Assembly (NCBI GenBank): GCA_002189035.1
Contig: NEEC01000011.1
Coordinates: 3,286,001-3,350,000 of the forward strand
Reading direction: 5' to 3'
DNA length: 64,000 bases
Origin: Utricularia gibba
Lineage: Eukaryota; Streptophyta; Magnoliopsida; Lamiales; Lentibulariaceae
A model generated the notes under the pieces. It ran no database searches and was not told the origin of the DNA. It was given only the letters and a program-made list of their open reading frames with translations. The translations under genes were made by a program, and so were the position numbers. Shown here one piece after another: positions 21,346 through 34,890 of this stretch (positions are counted from its first letter, which is position 1; each line of letters begins with the position of its first letter).

Positions 21346-24300
21346 GGCGGTCATCTTCCGTTTTGGAAGCTTCATTGTCCAACAATATATCAGAGCTGGA
21401 ATTATTGCCTTATATTACCCTTCAATTGTGCCAAAAAGTGCCACGACGTTCGCGATGATGCGACCTCGGACTTCCGATTCGACGCGAATGGGATTTCTCG
21501 CTTTCAAAACATATGGATTTCATTGGAAGGTGTGAAATTTTCGTTTTAGAGGCGATCCCTTACAATGCCACGAGTGTGTTCCAACCCACACCTGATGCAG
21601 GCCTTGTTCACCATTCTGTATTTTGTCGATATCTTGAAAACCGTGATGAGCCACGTTCCGCACGACACCCCGTTTCGAAGCTCATTTTGAGGCGTCATCT
21701 TCCGTTTTGGAAGCTTCGTCGTCCGACGATGTATTAGAGCTCGAATTATTGCCTTATATTACCCTTCAATTGTGCCACAAAGTGGCCACGACGTTCGCGA
21801 TGATGCGACCTCGGACTTCCGATTCGACGCGAATGGGATTTCTCGCTTTCAAGACATATGGATTTCATTGGAAGGTGTGAAATTTCGTTTTAGTGGCGAT
21901 CCTTCACAATGCCATGGTGTGTTCCAACCCACACCTGATGAAGGCCCCGTGCACCATTCCGTATTTTGTCGATATCCTTAAAAGCGTGATGAGCCGCGTT
22001 GCGCATGACACACCGTTTCGAAGCTCATTCTGAGGCGGTCATCTTTCGTTTTGCAAGCTTCATTGTCCGACAATATATCAGAGCTCGAATTATTGCCTTA
22101 TATTAGCCTTCAATTGTGCCACAAAGTGGCCACGACGTTCGCGATGATGCGACCTCGGACTTCCGATTCGACGCGAATGGTTTTCTCGCATTCAAGACAT
22201 ATGGATTTCATTGGAAGGTATGAAATTTTTGTTTAAGAGGCGAACCCTTACAATGCCACGGTTGTGTTCTAACCCACACCTGATGCAGGCCTCGTGCACC
22301 ATTCCGTATTTTGTAAATATCTTGAAAACCGTGATGAGCCTTGTTGCACACGACACACCGTTTCGAAGCTCATTCCAGAGCGGTCATCTTCCGTTTTTGA
22401 AGCTTCGTCGTTCGACGATGTATCAGAGATCGAATTCTTGCCTTATATTAGCCTTCAATTGTGCCACAAAGTGGCCACGACGTACGTGATGATGCGACTC
22501 GGGCCTTCCGATTTGACGCAAATGTGATTTCTCGCTTGCAAAACACTTGCATTTCATTGGAAGGTGTGAAATTTTCGTTTTAGAGGCGAACCCTTACAAT
22601 GCCACGAGTGTGTTCCAACCCACACCTGATGCAGGCCTCGTGCACCATTCCGTATTTTGTCGATATCTTGAAAACCGTGATGAGCCACGTTTCGCACGAC
22701 ACACCGTTTCGAAGCTCATTCTAGGCAGTCATCTTCCGTTTTGGAAGCTTCGTCGTCCGACAATATATCAGAGCTGGAATTATTGCCTTATATTACCCTT
22801 CAATTGTGCCACAAAGTGGCCACGACGTTCCGATGATGCGACTCGGGCTTCCAATTCGACGCAAATGTGATTTCTCGCTTGCAAAATTATGCATTTCATT
22901 GGAAGGTGTGAAATTTTTGTTTTTGAGGCGATCCCTTACAATGGCACGGTTGTGTTCCAACCCACACCTGATGCAGGCCTCGTGCACCATTCCGTATTTT
23001 ATCGATATCTTGAAACCGTGATGAGCCACGTAGCGTACGACACACTGTTTCAAAGCTCATTCTAGGGCGGTCATCTTCCGTTTTGGAAGCTTCATTGTCC
23101 GACAATATATCAGAGCTCGAATTATTGCCTTATATTAGCCTTCAATTGTGCCACAAAGTGGCCACGACGTTCGCGATGATGCGACCTCGGACTTCCGATT
23201 CGACGCGAATGGTTTTCTCGCATTCAAGACATATGGATTTCATTGGAAGGTATGAAATTTTTGTTTAGAGGCAAACCCTTACAATGCCACGGTTGTGTTC
23301 AACCCACACCTGATGCAGGCCTCGTGCACCATTCCGTATTTTGTAAATATCTTGAAAACCGTGATGAGCCTTGTTGCACACGACACACCGTTTCGAAGCT
23401 CATTCCAGAGCGGTCATCTTCCGTTTTTGAAGCTTCGTCGTTCGACGATGTATCAGAGATCGAATTATTGCCTTATATTAGCCTTCAATTGTGCCACAAA
23501 GTGGTCACGACGTACGATGATGCGACTCGGGGCTTCCAATTCGACGCAAATGGATTTCTCGCTTGCAAAAGATATGCATTTCATTGGAAGGTGTGAAATT
23601 TTTGTTTTTGAGGCGATCCCTTACAATGCACGGTTGTGTTCCAACCCACACCTGATGTAGGCCTCGTGCACCATTCCGTATTTTATCGATATCTTGAAAA
23701 CCGTGATGAGCCACGTTTCGCACGACACACCATTTCGAAGCTCATTCCGAGGCGGTCATCTTCCGTTTTCGCAAGCTTTGTCGTTCGACAATATATCAGA
23801 GCTCGAATTATTTCCTTATATTAGCCTTCAATTGTGCCACAAAGTGGCCACGACGTTCGCGATGATGCGACCTCGGACTTCCGATTCGACGCGAATGGGT
23901 TTTCTCGCATTCAAGACATATGGATTTCATTGGAAGGTATGAAATTTTTGTTTTAGAGGCGAACCCTTACAATGCCACGAGTGTGTTCCAACCCACACCT
24001 GATGCAGGCCTCGTGCACCATTCCGTATTTTGTAAATATCTTGAAAACCGTGATGAGCCTTGTTGCACACGACACACCGTTTCGAAGCTCATTCCAGAGC
24101 GGTCATCTTCCGTTTTTGAAGCTTCGTCGTCCGACGATGTTTAGAGATCGAATTATTGCCTTATATTAGCCTTCAATTGTGCCACAAAGTGGCCACGACG
24201 TTCCCGATGATGCGACCTGGACTTCCGATTCGACGCGAATGGGATTTCTCGCTTTCAAACATATGGATTTCATTGGAAGGTGTGAAATTTTCGTTTTAGT

Positions 24301-27300
24301 GGCGATCCTTCACAATGCCATGGGTGTCTTCCAACCCACACCTGATGAAGGCCCCGTGCACCATTCCGTATTTTTATCGATATCTTGAAACCGTGATGAG
24401 CCACGTAGCGTACGACACACGTTTCAAAGCTCATTCTAGGGCGGTCATCTTCCGTTTTGGAAGCTTCATTGTCCGACAATATATCAGAGCTGAATTATTG
24501 CCTTATATTAGCCTTCAATTGTGCCAAAAAGTGGCCACGACGTTCGCGATGATGCGACCTCGGACTTCCGATTCGACGCGAATTGGATTTCTCGCTTTCA
24601 AAACATATGCATTTCATTGGAAGGTGTGAAATTTTCGTTTTAGAGGCGATCCCTTACAATGCCACGGTTGTGTTCCAACCCACACCTGATGAAGGCCTCG
24701 TGCACCATTCCGCATTTTCTCGATATCTTGAATATCGTGATGAGCCACATTGCGCACGACACACCGTTTCGAAGCTCATTCCAGGGCGGTCATCTTCCGT
24801 TTTTGAAGCTTCGTCGTCCGACAATATATCAGAGCTCGAATAATTTCCTTATATTACCCTTCAATTGTGCCACAAAGTGGCCACGACGTTCGCGATGATG
24901 CGACTCGGGGCTTCCAATTCGACGCAAATGTGATTTCTCGCTTGCAAAACACATGCATTTCATTGGAAGGTGTGAAATTTTCGTTTTAGAGGCGATCCCT
25001 TACAATGCCACGGTTGTGTTCCAACCCACACCTGATGCAGGCCTCGTGCACCATTCCGTATTTTGTCGATATCTTGAAAACCGTGATGAGCCACGTTTCG
25101 CACGACACACCGTTTCGAAGCTCATTCCTAGGCAGTCATCTTCCGTTTGGAAGCTTCGTCGTCCGACAATATATCAGAGCTGCAATATTGCCTTATATTA
25201 CCCTTCAACTGTGCCACAAAGTGGCCACGACGTTCCGATGATGCGACCTCGGACTTCCGATTCGACGCGAATGGGATTTCTCGCTTTCAAGACATATGGA
25301 TTTCATTGGAAGGTGTGAAATTTTCGTTTTAGTGGCGATCCTTACAATGCCATGTGTGTTCCAACCCACACCTGATGAAGGCCTCGTGCACCATTCCGTA
25401 TTTTGTCGATATCTTAAAACCGTGATGAGCCGCGTTGCGCACGACACACCGTTTCGAAGCTCATTCCAGAGCGGTCATCTTCCGTTTTTGAAGCTTTGTC
25501 GTTCGACGATGTATCAGAGCTCGAATTATTGCCTTATATTAGCCTTCAATTGTGCCACAAAGTGGCCACGACGTTCGCGATGATGCACTCGGGCTTCCGA
25601 TTCGACGCGATGGATTTTTCTGCTTGCAAAACATATGCATTTCATTGGAAGGTGTGAAATTTTCGTTTTAGAGGCGATCCCTTACAATGCACGGTTGTGT
25701 TCCAACCCACACCTGATGCAGGCCTCGTGCACCATTCCGTATTTTATCGATATCTTGAAAACCGTGATGAGCCACGTTCCGCACGACACACCGTTTCGAA
25801 GCTCATTTGAGGCAGTCATCTTCCGTTTTGGAAGCTTCGTCGTCCGACGATGTATTAGAGCTCGAATTATTGCCTTATATTAGCCTTCAATTGTGCCACA
25901 AAGTGGCCACGACGTTCGCGATGATGCGACCTCGGACTTCCGATTCGACGCGAATGGGATTTCTCGCTTTCAAGACATATGGATTTCATTGGAAGGTGTG
26001 AAATTTTCGTTTTAGAGGCGATCCTTACAATGCCATGGGTGTGTTCCAACCCACACCTGATGAAGGCCCGTGCACCATTCCGTATTTTGTCGATATCCTT
26101 AAAAGCGTGATGAGCCGCGTTGCGCATGACACACCGTTTCGAAGCTCATTCCAGAGCGGTCATCTTCCGTTTTTGAAGCTTTGTCGTTCGACGATGTATC
26201 AGAGATCGAATTATTGCCTTATTTAGCCTTCAATTGTGCCACAAAGTGGCCACGACGTTCGCGATGATGCGACTCGGGACTTCCGATTCGACGCGATGGA
26301 TTTCGCTTGCAAAACATATGCATTTCATTGGAAGGTGTGAAATTTTCGTTTTTGAGGCGATCCCTTACAATGCACGGTTGTGTTCCAACCCACACCTGAT
26401 GCAGGCCTCGTGCACCATTCCGTATTTTATCGATATCTTGAAAACCGTGATGAGCCACGTTTCGCACGACACACCGTTTCGAAGCTCATTCCGAGGCGGT
26501 CATCTTCCGTTTGAAGCTTTGTCGTTCGACAATATATCAGAGCTCGAATTATTGCCTTATATTAGCCTTCAATTGTGCCACAAAGTGGCCACGACGTTCG
26601 CGATGATGCGACCTCGGACTTCCGATTCGACGCGAATGGTTTTCTCGCATTCAAGACATATGGATTTCATTGGAAGGTATGAAATTTTTGTTTAGAGGCG
26701 AACCCTTACAATGCCACGGTTGTGTTCCAACCCACACCTGATGCAGGCCTCGTGCACCATTCCGTATTTTTGTAAATATCTTGAAAACCGTGATGAGCCT
26801 TGTTGCACACGACACACCGTTTCGAAGCTCATTCCAGCGGTCATCTTCCGTTTGAAGCTTCGTCGTTCGACGATGTATCAGAGATCGAATTATTGCCTTA
26901 TATTAGCCTTCAATTGTGCCACAAAGTGGCCACGACGTACGCGATGATGCGACTCGGGGCTTCCAATTCGACGCAAATGTGATTTTTCGCTTGCAAAATA
27001 TGCATTTCATTGGAAGGTGTGAAATTTTTGTTTTTGAGGCGATCCCTTACAATGCACGGTTGTTCCAACCCACACCTGATGCAGGCCTCGTGCACCATTC
27101 CGTATTTTATCGATATCTTGAAAACCGTGATGAGCCACGTTTCGCACGACACACCGTTTCGAAGCTCATTCCGAGGCGGTCATCTTCCGTTTTCGCAAGC
27201 TTTGTCGTTCGACAAATATCAGAGCTCGAATTATTGCCTTATATTAGCCTTCAATTGTGCCACAAAGTGGCCACGACGTTCGCGATGATGCGACCTCGGA

Positions 27301-30300
27301 CTTCCGATTCGACGCGAATGGGTTTTCTCGCATTCAAGACATATGGATTTCATTGGAAGGTATGAAATTTTTGTTTAAGAGGCGAACCCTTACAATGCCG
27401 GTTGTGTTCCAACCCACACCTGATGCAGGCCTCGTGCACCATTCCGTATTTTATCGATATCTTGAAAACCGTGATGAGCCACGTTTCACACGACACACCG
27501 TTTCGAAGCTCATTCCGAGGCGGTCATCTTCCGTTTTGAAGCTTTGTCGTTCGACAATATATCAGAGCTCGAATTATTGCCTTATATTAGCCTTCAATTG
27601 TGCCACAAAGTGGCCACGACGTTCGCGATGATGCGACCTCGGACTTCCGATTCGACGCGAATGGGATTTCTCGCTTTCAAAACATATGGATTTCATTGGA
27701 AGTGTGAAATTTTCGTTTTTGAGGCGATCCCTTACAATGCCACGGTTGTGTTCCAACCCACACCTGATGCAGGCCTCGTGCACCATTCCGTATTTTTCGA
27801 TATCTTGAAAACCGTGATGAGCACGTTGCGCACGACACACCGTTTCGAAGCTCATTCCAGGCGGTCATCTTCCGTTTTTGAAGCTTTGTCGTCCGACAAT
27901 ATATCAGAGCTCGAATTATTGCCTTATATTACCCTTCAATTGTGCCACAAAGTGGCCACGACGTTCGCGATGATGCGACTCGGGGCTTCCAATTCGACGC
28001 AAATGTGATTTCTCGCTTGCAAAACATATGCATTTCATTGGAAGGTGTGAAATTTTCGTTTTAGAGGCGATCCCTTACAATGCCACGGTTGTGTTCCAAC
28101 CCACACCTGATGCAGGCCTCGTGCACCATTCCGTATTTTGTCGATATCTTGAAACCGTGATGAGCCACGTTGCGTACGACACACCGTTTCGAAGCTCATT
28201 CAGGGCGGTCATCTTCCGTTTTGGAAGCTTCGTTGTCCGACAATATATCAGAGCTGGAATTATTGCCTTATATTACCCTTCAATTGTGCCAAAAAGTGGC
28301 CACGACGTTCGCGATGATGCGACCTCGGACTTCCGATTCGACGCGAATGGGATTTCTCGCTTTCAAAACATATGGATTTCATTGGAAGGTGTGAAATTTT
28401 CGTTTTAGAGGCGATCCCTTACAATGCCACGGTGTGTGTTCCAACCCACACCTGATGCAGGCCTCGTGCACCATTCGTATTTTGTCGATATCTTGAAAAC
28501 CGTGATGAGCCACGTTCCGCACGACACACCGTTTCGAAGCTCATTTGAGGCGGTCATCTTCCGTTTTGGAAGCTTCGTCGTCCGACGATGTATCAGAGCT
28601 CGAATTATTGCCTTATATTAGCCTTCAATTGTGCCACAAAGTGGCCACGACGTTCGCGATGATGCGACCTCGGACTTCCGATTCGACGCGGATTTCTCGC
28701 TTTCAAACATATGGATTTCATTGGAAGGTGAAATTTTCGTTTTAGAGGCGATCCTTACAATGCCAGGTGTGTTCCAACCCACACCTGATGCAGGCCTCGT
28801 GCACCATTCCGTATTTTGTCGATATCTTGAAAACCGTGATGAGCCGCGTTGCGCACGACACACCGTTTCGAAGCTCATTCCAGAGCGGTCATCTTCCGTT
28901 TTTGAAGCTTCGTCGTCCGACGATGTATCAGAGCTCGAATTATTGCCTTATATTAGCCTTCAATTGTGCCACAAAGGGCCACGACGTTCGCGATGATGCG
29001 GACTTCCGATTCGACGCGAATGGATTTCTCGCTTCAAAACATATGCATTCATTGGAAGGTGTGAAATTTTCGTTTTGAGGCGATCCCTTACAATGCACGG
29101 TGTGTTCCAACCCACACCTGATGCAGGCCTCGTGCACCATTCCGTATTTTATCGATATCTTGAAAACCGTGATGAGCCGCGTTGCGCACGACACACCGTT
29201 TCGAAGCTCATTCCAGGCGGTCATCTTCCGTTTTGAAGCTTTGTCGTTCGACAATATATCAGAGCTCGAATTATTGCCTTATATTAGCCTTCAATTGTGC
29301 CACAAAGTGGCCACGACGTTCGCGATGATGCGACCTCGGACTTCCGATTCGACGCGAATGGGTTTTCTCGCATCAAGACATATGGATTTCATTGGAAGGT
29401 ATGAAATTTTTGTTTAGAGGCGAACCCTTACAATGCCACGGTTGTGTTCCAACCCACACCTGATGCAGGCCTCGTGCACCATTCCGTATTTTTGTAAATA
29501 TCTTGAAAACCGTGATGAGCCTGTTGCACACGACACACCGTTTCGAAGCTCATTCCCGAGCGGTCATCTTCCGTTTTTGAAGCTTCGTCGTCCGACAATA
29601 TATCAGAGCTCGAATTATTGCCTTATATTACCCTTCAATTGTGCCACAAAGTGGCCACGACGTTCGCGATGATGCGACTCGGGGCTTCCAATTCGACGCA
29701 AATGTGATTTCTCGCTTGCAAAACATATGCATTTCATTGGAAGGTGTGAAATTTTGTTTTAGAGGCGATCCCTTACAATGCCACGGTTGTGTTCCAACCC
29801 ACACCTGATGCAGGCCTCGTGCACCATTCCGTATTTTGTCGATATCTTGAAAACCGTGATGAGCCACGTTTCGCACGACACACCGTTTCGAAGCTCATTC
29901 TAGGGCGGTCATCTTCCGTTTTGGAAGCTTCGTCGTCCGACAATATATCAGAGCTCGAATTATTGCCTTATATTACCCTTCAATTGTGCCACAAAGTGGC
30001 CACGACGTTCGCGATGATGCGACCTTGGACTTCCGATTCGACGCGAATGGATTTCTCGCTTTCAAGACATATGGATTTCATTGGAAGGTGTGAAATTTTG
30101 TTTTAGAGGCGATCCCTTACAATGCCACGGTGTGTTCCAACCCACACCTGATGCAGGCCTCGTGCACCATTCCGTATTTTGTCGATATCTTGAAAACCGT
30201 GATGAGCCACGTTGCACGACACACCGTTTCGAAGCTCATTCCAGGCGGTCATCTTCCGTTTTGAAGCTTCGTCGTCCGACGATGTATCAGAGCTCGAATT

Positions 30301-30599
30301 ATTGCCTTATATTACCCTTCAATGTGCCACAAAGTGGCCACGACGTTCGCGATGATGCGACTCGGACTTCCGATTCGACGCGAATGGATTTCTCGCTTTC
30401 AAAACATATGCATTTCATTGGAAGTGTGAAATTTTCGTTTTGAGGCGATCCCTTACAATGCCACGGTTGTGTTCCAACCCACACCTGATGTAGGCCTCGT
30501 GCACCATTCCGTATTTTATCGATATCTTGAAAACCGTGATGAGCCACGTTTCACACGACACACCGTTTCGAAGCTCATTCCGAGGCGGTCATCTTCCGT

Positions 30600-30705
30600 T
30601 TCGAAGCGTCGACAATATATCAGAGCTCGAATTATTGCTTCAATTGTGCCACAAAGTGGCCACGAATGATGCGAGAATTTATAAGAAGCTTCGATCAGAG
30701 CTGGA
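30600..30705. repeat. Scrambled satellite junction with about 20 bp of atypical sequence
   Basis: Three losses cluster here: at GAAGCGTCGACAATAT, at ATTGCTTCAATTG and after CACGAATGATGCGAG. The last is followed by AATTTATAAGAAGCTTCG, which does not match the unit until AAGCTTCG, before the array resumes at ATCAGAGCTGG. Confidence 0.7.
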
Positions 30706-33700
30706 ATTATTGCCTTATATTACCTTCAATTGTGCCAAAAGTGGCCACGACGTTCGCGATGATGCGACCTCGGACTTCCGATTCGACGCGAATGGATTTC
30801 TCGCTTTCAAACATATGGATTTCATTGGAAGGTGTGAAATTTTTGTTTTAGAGGCGATCCCTTACAATGCCACGGTGTGTTCCAACCCACACCTGATGCA
30901 GGCCTCGTGCACCATTCCGTATTTTGTCGATATCTTGAAAACCGTGATGAGCCACGTTGCACGACACACCGTTTCGAAGCTCATTTTGAGGCGGTCATCT
31001 TCCGTTTTGAAGCTTCGTCGTCCGACGATGTATCAGAGCTCGAATTATTGCCTTATATTACCCTTCAATTGTGCCACAAAGTGGCCACGACGTTCGCGAT
31101 GATGCGACCTCGGACTTCCGATTCGACGCGAATGGATTTCTCGCTTTCAAAACATATGGATTTCATTGGAAGGTGTGAAATTTTCGTTTTAGAGGCGATC
31201 CTTACAATGCCAGGTTGTGTTCCAACCCACACCTGATGAAGGCCTCGTGCACCATTCCGTATTTTGTCGATATCTTAAAACCGTGATGAGCCGCGTTGCG
31301 CACGACACACCGTTTCGAAGCTCATTCGAGCGGTCATCTTCCGTTTTTGAAGCTTCGTCGTCCGACAATATATCAGAGCTCGAATTATTGCCTTATATTA
31401 GCCTTCAATTGTGCCACAAAGTGGCCACGACGTTCGCGATGATGCGACTCGGACTTCCGATTCGACGCGAATGGGTTTCTCGCTTCAAAGACATATGGAT
31501 TTCATTGGAAGGTGTGAAATTTTTTGTTTAGAGGCGAACCCTTACAATGCCACGGTTGTGTTCCAACCCACACCTGATGCAGGCCTCGTGCACCATTCCG
31601 TATTTTGGATATCTTGAAAACCGTGATGAGCCACGTTTGCACGACACACCGTTTCGAAGCTCATTCCAGAGCGGTCATCTTCCGTTTTGAAGCTTCGTCG
31701 TTCGACGATGTATCAGAGCTCGAATTTGCCTTATATTAGCCTTCAATTGTGCCACAAAGTGGCCACGACGTCGCGATGATGCGACTCGGGCTTCCGATTC
31801 GACGCAAATGTGATTTCTCGCTTGCAAACATATGCATTTCATTGGAAGGTGTGAAATTTTCGTTTTAGAGGCGAACCCTTACAATGCCACGGTGTGTTCC
31901 AACCCACACCTGATGCAGGCCTCGTGCACCATTCCGTATTTTGTCGATATCTTGAAAACCGTGATGAGCGCGTTGCGCACGACACACCGTTTCGAAGCTC
32001 ATTCAGGGCGTCATCTTCCGTTTTGAAGCTTCGTCGTCCGACAATATATCAGAGCTCGAATTATTGCCTTATATTACCCTTCAATTGTGCCACAAAGTGG
32101 CCACGACGTTCGCGATGATGCGACTCGGGCTTCCAATTCGACGCAAATGTGATTTCTCGCTTGCAAAATATGCATTTCATTGGAAGGTGTGAAATTTTTG
32201 TTTTGAGGCGATCCCTTACAATGGCACGGTTGTGTTCCAACCCACACCTGATGCAGGCCTCGTGCACCATTCCGTATTTTATCGATATCTTGAAACCGTG
32301 ATGAGCCACGTTGCGCACGACACACGTTTCGAAGCTCATTCAGGGCGGTCATCTTCCGTTTTGGAAGCTTCGTCCGACAATATATCAGAGCTCGAATTAT
32401 TGCCTTATATTAGCCTTCAATTGTGCCACAAAGTGGCCACGACGTTCGCGATGATGCGACCTCGGACTTCCGATTCGACGCGAATGGGATTTCTCGCATT
32501 CAAGACATATGGATTTCATTGGAAGGTATGAAATTTTTGTTTTAGAGGCGAACCCTTACAATGCCACGGTGTGTTTCCAACCCACACCTGATGCAGGCCT
32601 CGTGCACCATTCCGTATTTTTGTAAATATCTTGAAAACCGTGATGAGCCTTGTTGCACACGACACACCGTTTCGAAGCTCATTCCAGAGCGGTCATCTTC
32701 CGTTTTTGAAGCTTCGTCGTTCGACGATGTATCAGAGATCGAATTATTGCCTTATATTAGCCTTCAATTGTGCCACAAAGTGGCCACGACCGTTGACTCG
32801 GGCTTCCAATTCGACGCAAATGTGATTTCTCGCTTGCAAAATATGCATTTCATTGGAAGGTGTGAAATTTTTGTTTTTGAGGCGATCCCTTACAATGGCA
32901 CGGTTGTGTTCCAACCCACACCTGATGAAGGCCTCGTGCACCATTCCGTATTTTATCGATATCTTGAAAACCGTGATGAGCCACGTTTCGCACGACACAC
33001 CGTTTCGAAGCTCATTCCGAGGCGGTCATCTTCCGTTTTGAAGCTTTGTCGTTCGACAATATATCAGAGCTCGAATTATTGCCTTATATTAGCCTTCAAT
33101 TGTGCCACAAAGTGGCCACGACGTTCGCGATGATGCGACCTCGGACTTCCGATTCGACGCGAATGGGTTTTCTCGCATTCAAGACATATGGATTTCATTG
33201 GAAGGTATGAAATTTTTTGTTTTAGAGGCGACCCTTACAATGCCACGGTGTGTTCCAACCCACACCTGATGCAGGCCTCGTGCACCATTCCGTATTTTGA
33301 TATCTTGAAAACCGTGATGAGCCTTGTTGCACACGACACACCGTTTCGAAGCTCATTCCAGAGCGGTCATCTTCCGTTTTTGAAGCTTCGTCGTCCGACG
33401 ATGTATCAGAGATCGAATTATTGCCTTATATTAGCCTTCAATTGTGCCACAAAGTGGCCACGACGTTCGCGATGATGCGACCTCGGACTTCCGATTCGAC
33501 GCGAATGGGATTTCTCGCTTTCAAACATATGGATTTCATTGGAAGGTGTGAAATTTTTCGTTTTAGAGGCGATCCTTACAATGCCACGGGTGTGTTCCAA
33601 CCCACACCTGATGAAGGCCTCGTGCACCATTCCGTATTTTATCGATATCTTGAAAACCGTGATGAGCCACGTTGCGCACGACACACGTTTCAAAGCTCAT

Positions 33701-34854
33701 TCGGCGGTCATCTTCCGTTTTGGAAGCTTCGTCGTCCGACAATATATCAGAGCTCGAATTATTGCCTTATATTAGCCTTCAATTGTGCCAAAAAGTGGCC
33801 ACGACGTTCGCGATGATGCGACCTCGGACTTCCGATTCGACGCGAATTGGATTTCTCGCTTTCAAAACATATGCATTTCATTGGAAGGTGTGAAATTTTC
33901 GTTTAGAGGCGATCCCTTACAATGCCACGGTTGTGTTCCAACCCACACCTGATGAAGGCCTCGTGCACCATTCCGTATTTTCTCGATATCTTGAAACCGT
34001 GATGAGCCACGTTGCGCACGACACACCGTTTCGAAGCTCATTCCAGGGCGGTCATCTTCCGTTTTTGAAGCTTCGTCGTCCGACAATATATCAGAGCTCG
34101 AATTATTTCCTTATATTAGCCTTCAATTGTGCCACAAAGTGGCCACGACGTTCGCGATGATGCGACTCGGGGCTTCCAATTCGACGCAAATGTGATTTCT
34201 CGCTTGCAAAACATATGCATTTCATTGGAAGGTGTGAAATTTTGTTTTAGAGGCGATCCCTTACAATGCCACGGTTGTGTTCCAACCCACACCTGATGCA
34301 GGCCTCGTGCACCATTCCGTATTTTGTCGATATCTTGAAAACCGTGATGAGCCACGTTCGCACGACACACCGTTTCGAAGCTCATTCTAGGCAGTCATCT
34401 TCCGTTTTGGAAGCTTCGTCGTCCGACAATATATCAGAGCTGAATTATTGCCTTATATTACCCTTCAAATTGTGCCACAAAGTGGCCACGACGTTCGCGA
34501 TGATGCGAGGACTTCCGATTCGACGCGAATGGGATTTCTCGCTTTCAAGACATATGGATTTCATTGGAAGGTGTGAAATTTTCGTTTTAGTGGCGATCCT
34601 TACAATGCCACGGTGTGTTCCAACCCACACCTGATGAAGGCCCGTGCACCATTCCGTATTTTGTCGATATCTTAAAAGCGTGATGAGCCGCGTTGCGCAT
34701 GACACACCGTTTCGAAGCTCATTCCGAGGCGGTCATCTTCCGTTTTGAAGCTTTGTCGTTCGACGATGTATCAGAGCTCGAATTATTGCCTTATATTAGC
34801 CTTCAATTGTGCCACAAAGTGGCCACGACGTTCGCGATGATGCGAGACTTCCGA

Positions 34855-34890
34855 TTCGACGCGGAAAAGCTTCTCCGACTCAGAGCGAAT
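34855..34890. repeat. Satellite junction with atypical sequence
   Basis: After CCGATTCGACGCG the unit breaks off; GAAAAGCTTCTCCGACTCAGAGCG follows and the array resumes at GAATTATTGCC. About half a unit is missing, and the bridge resembles a damaged AAGCTT region. Confidence 0.7.
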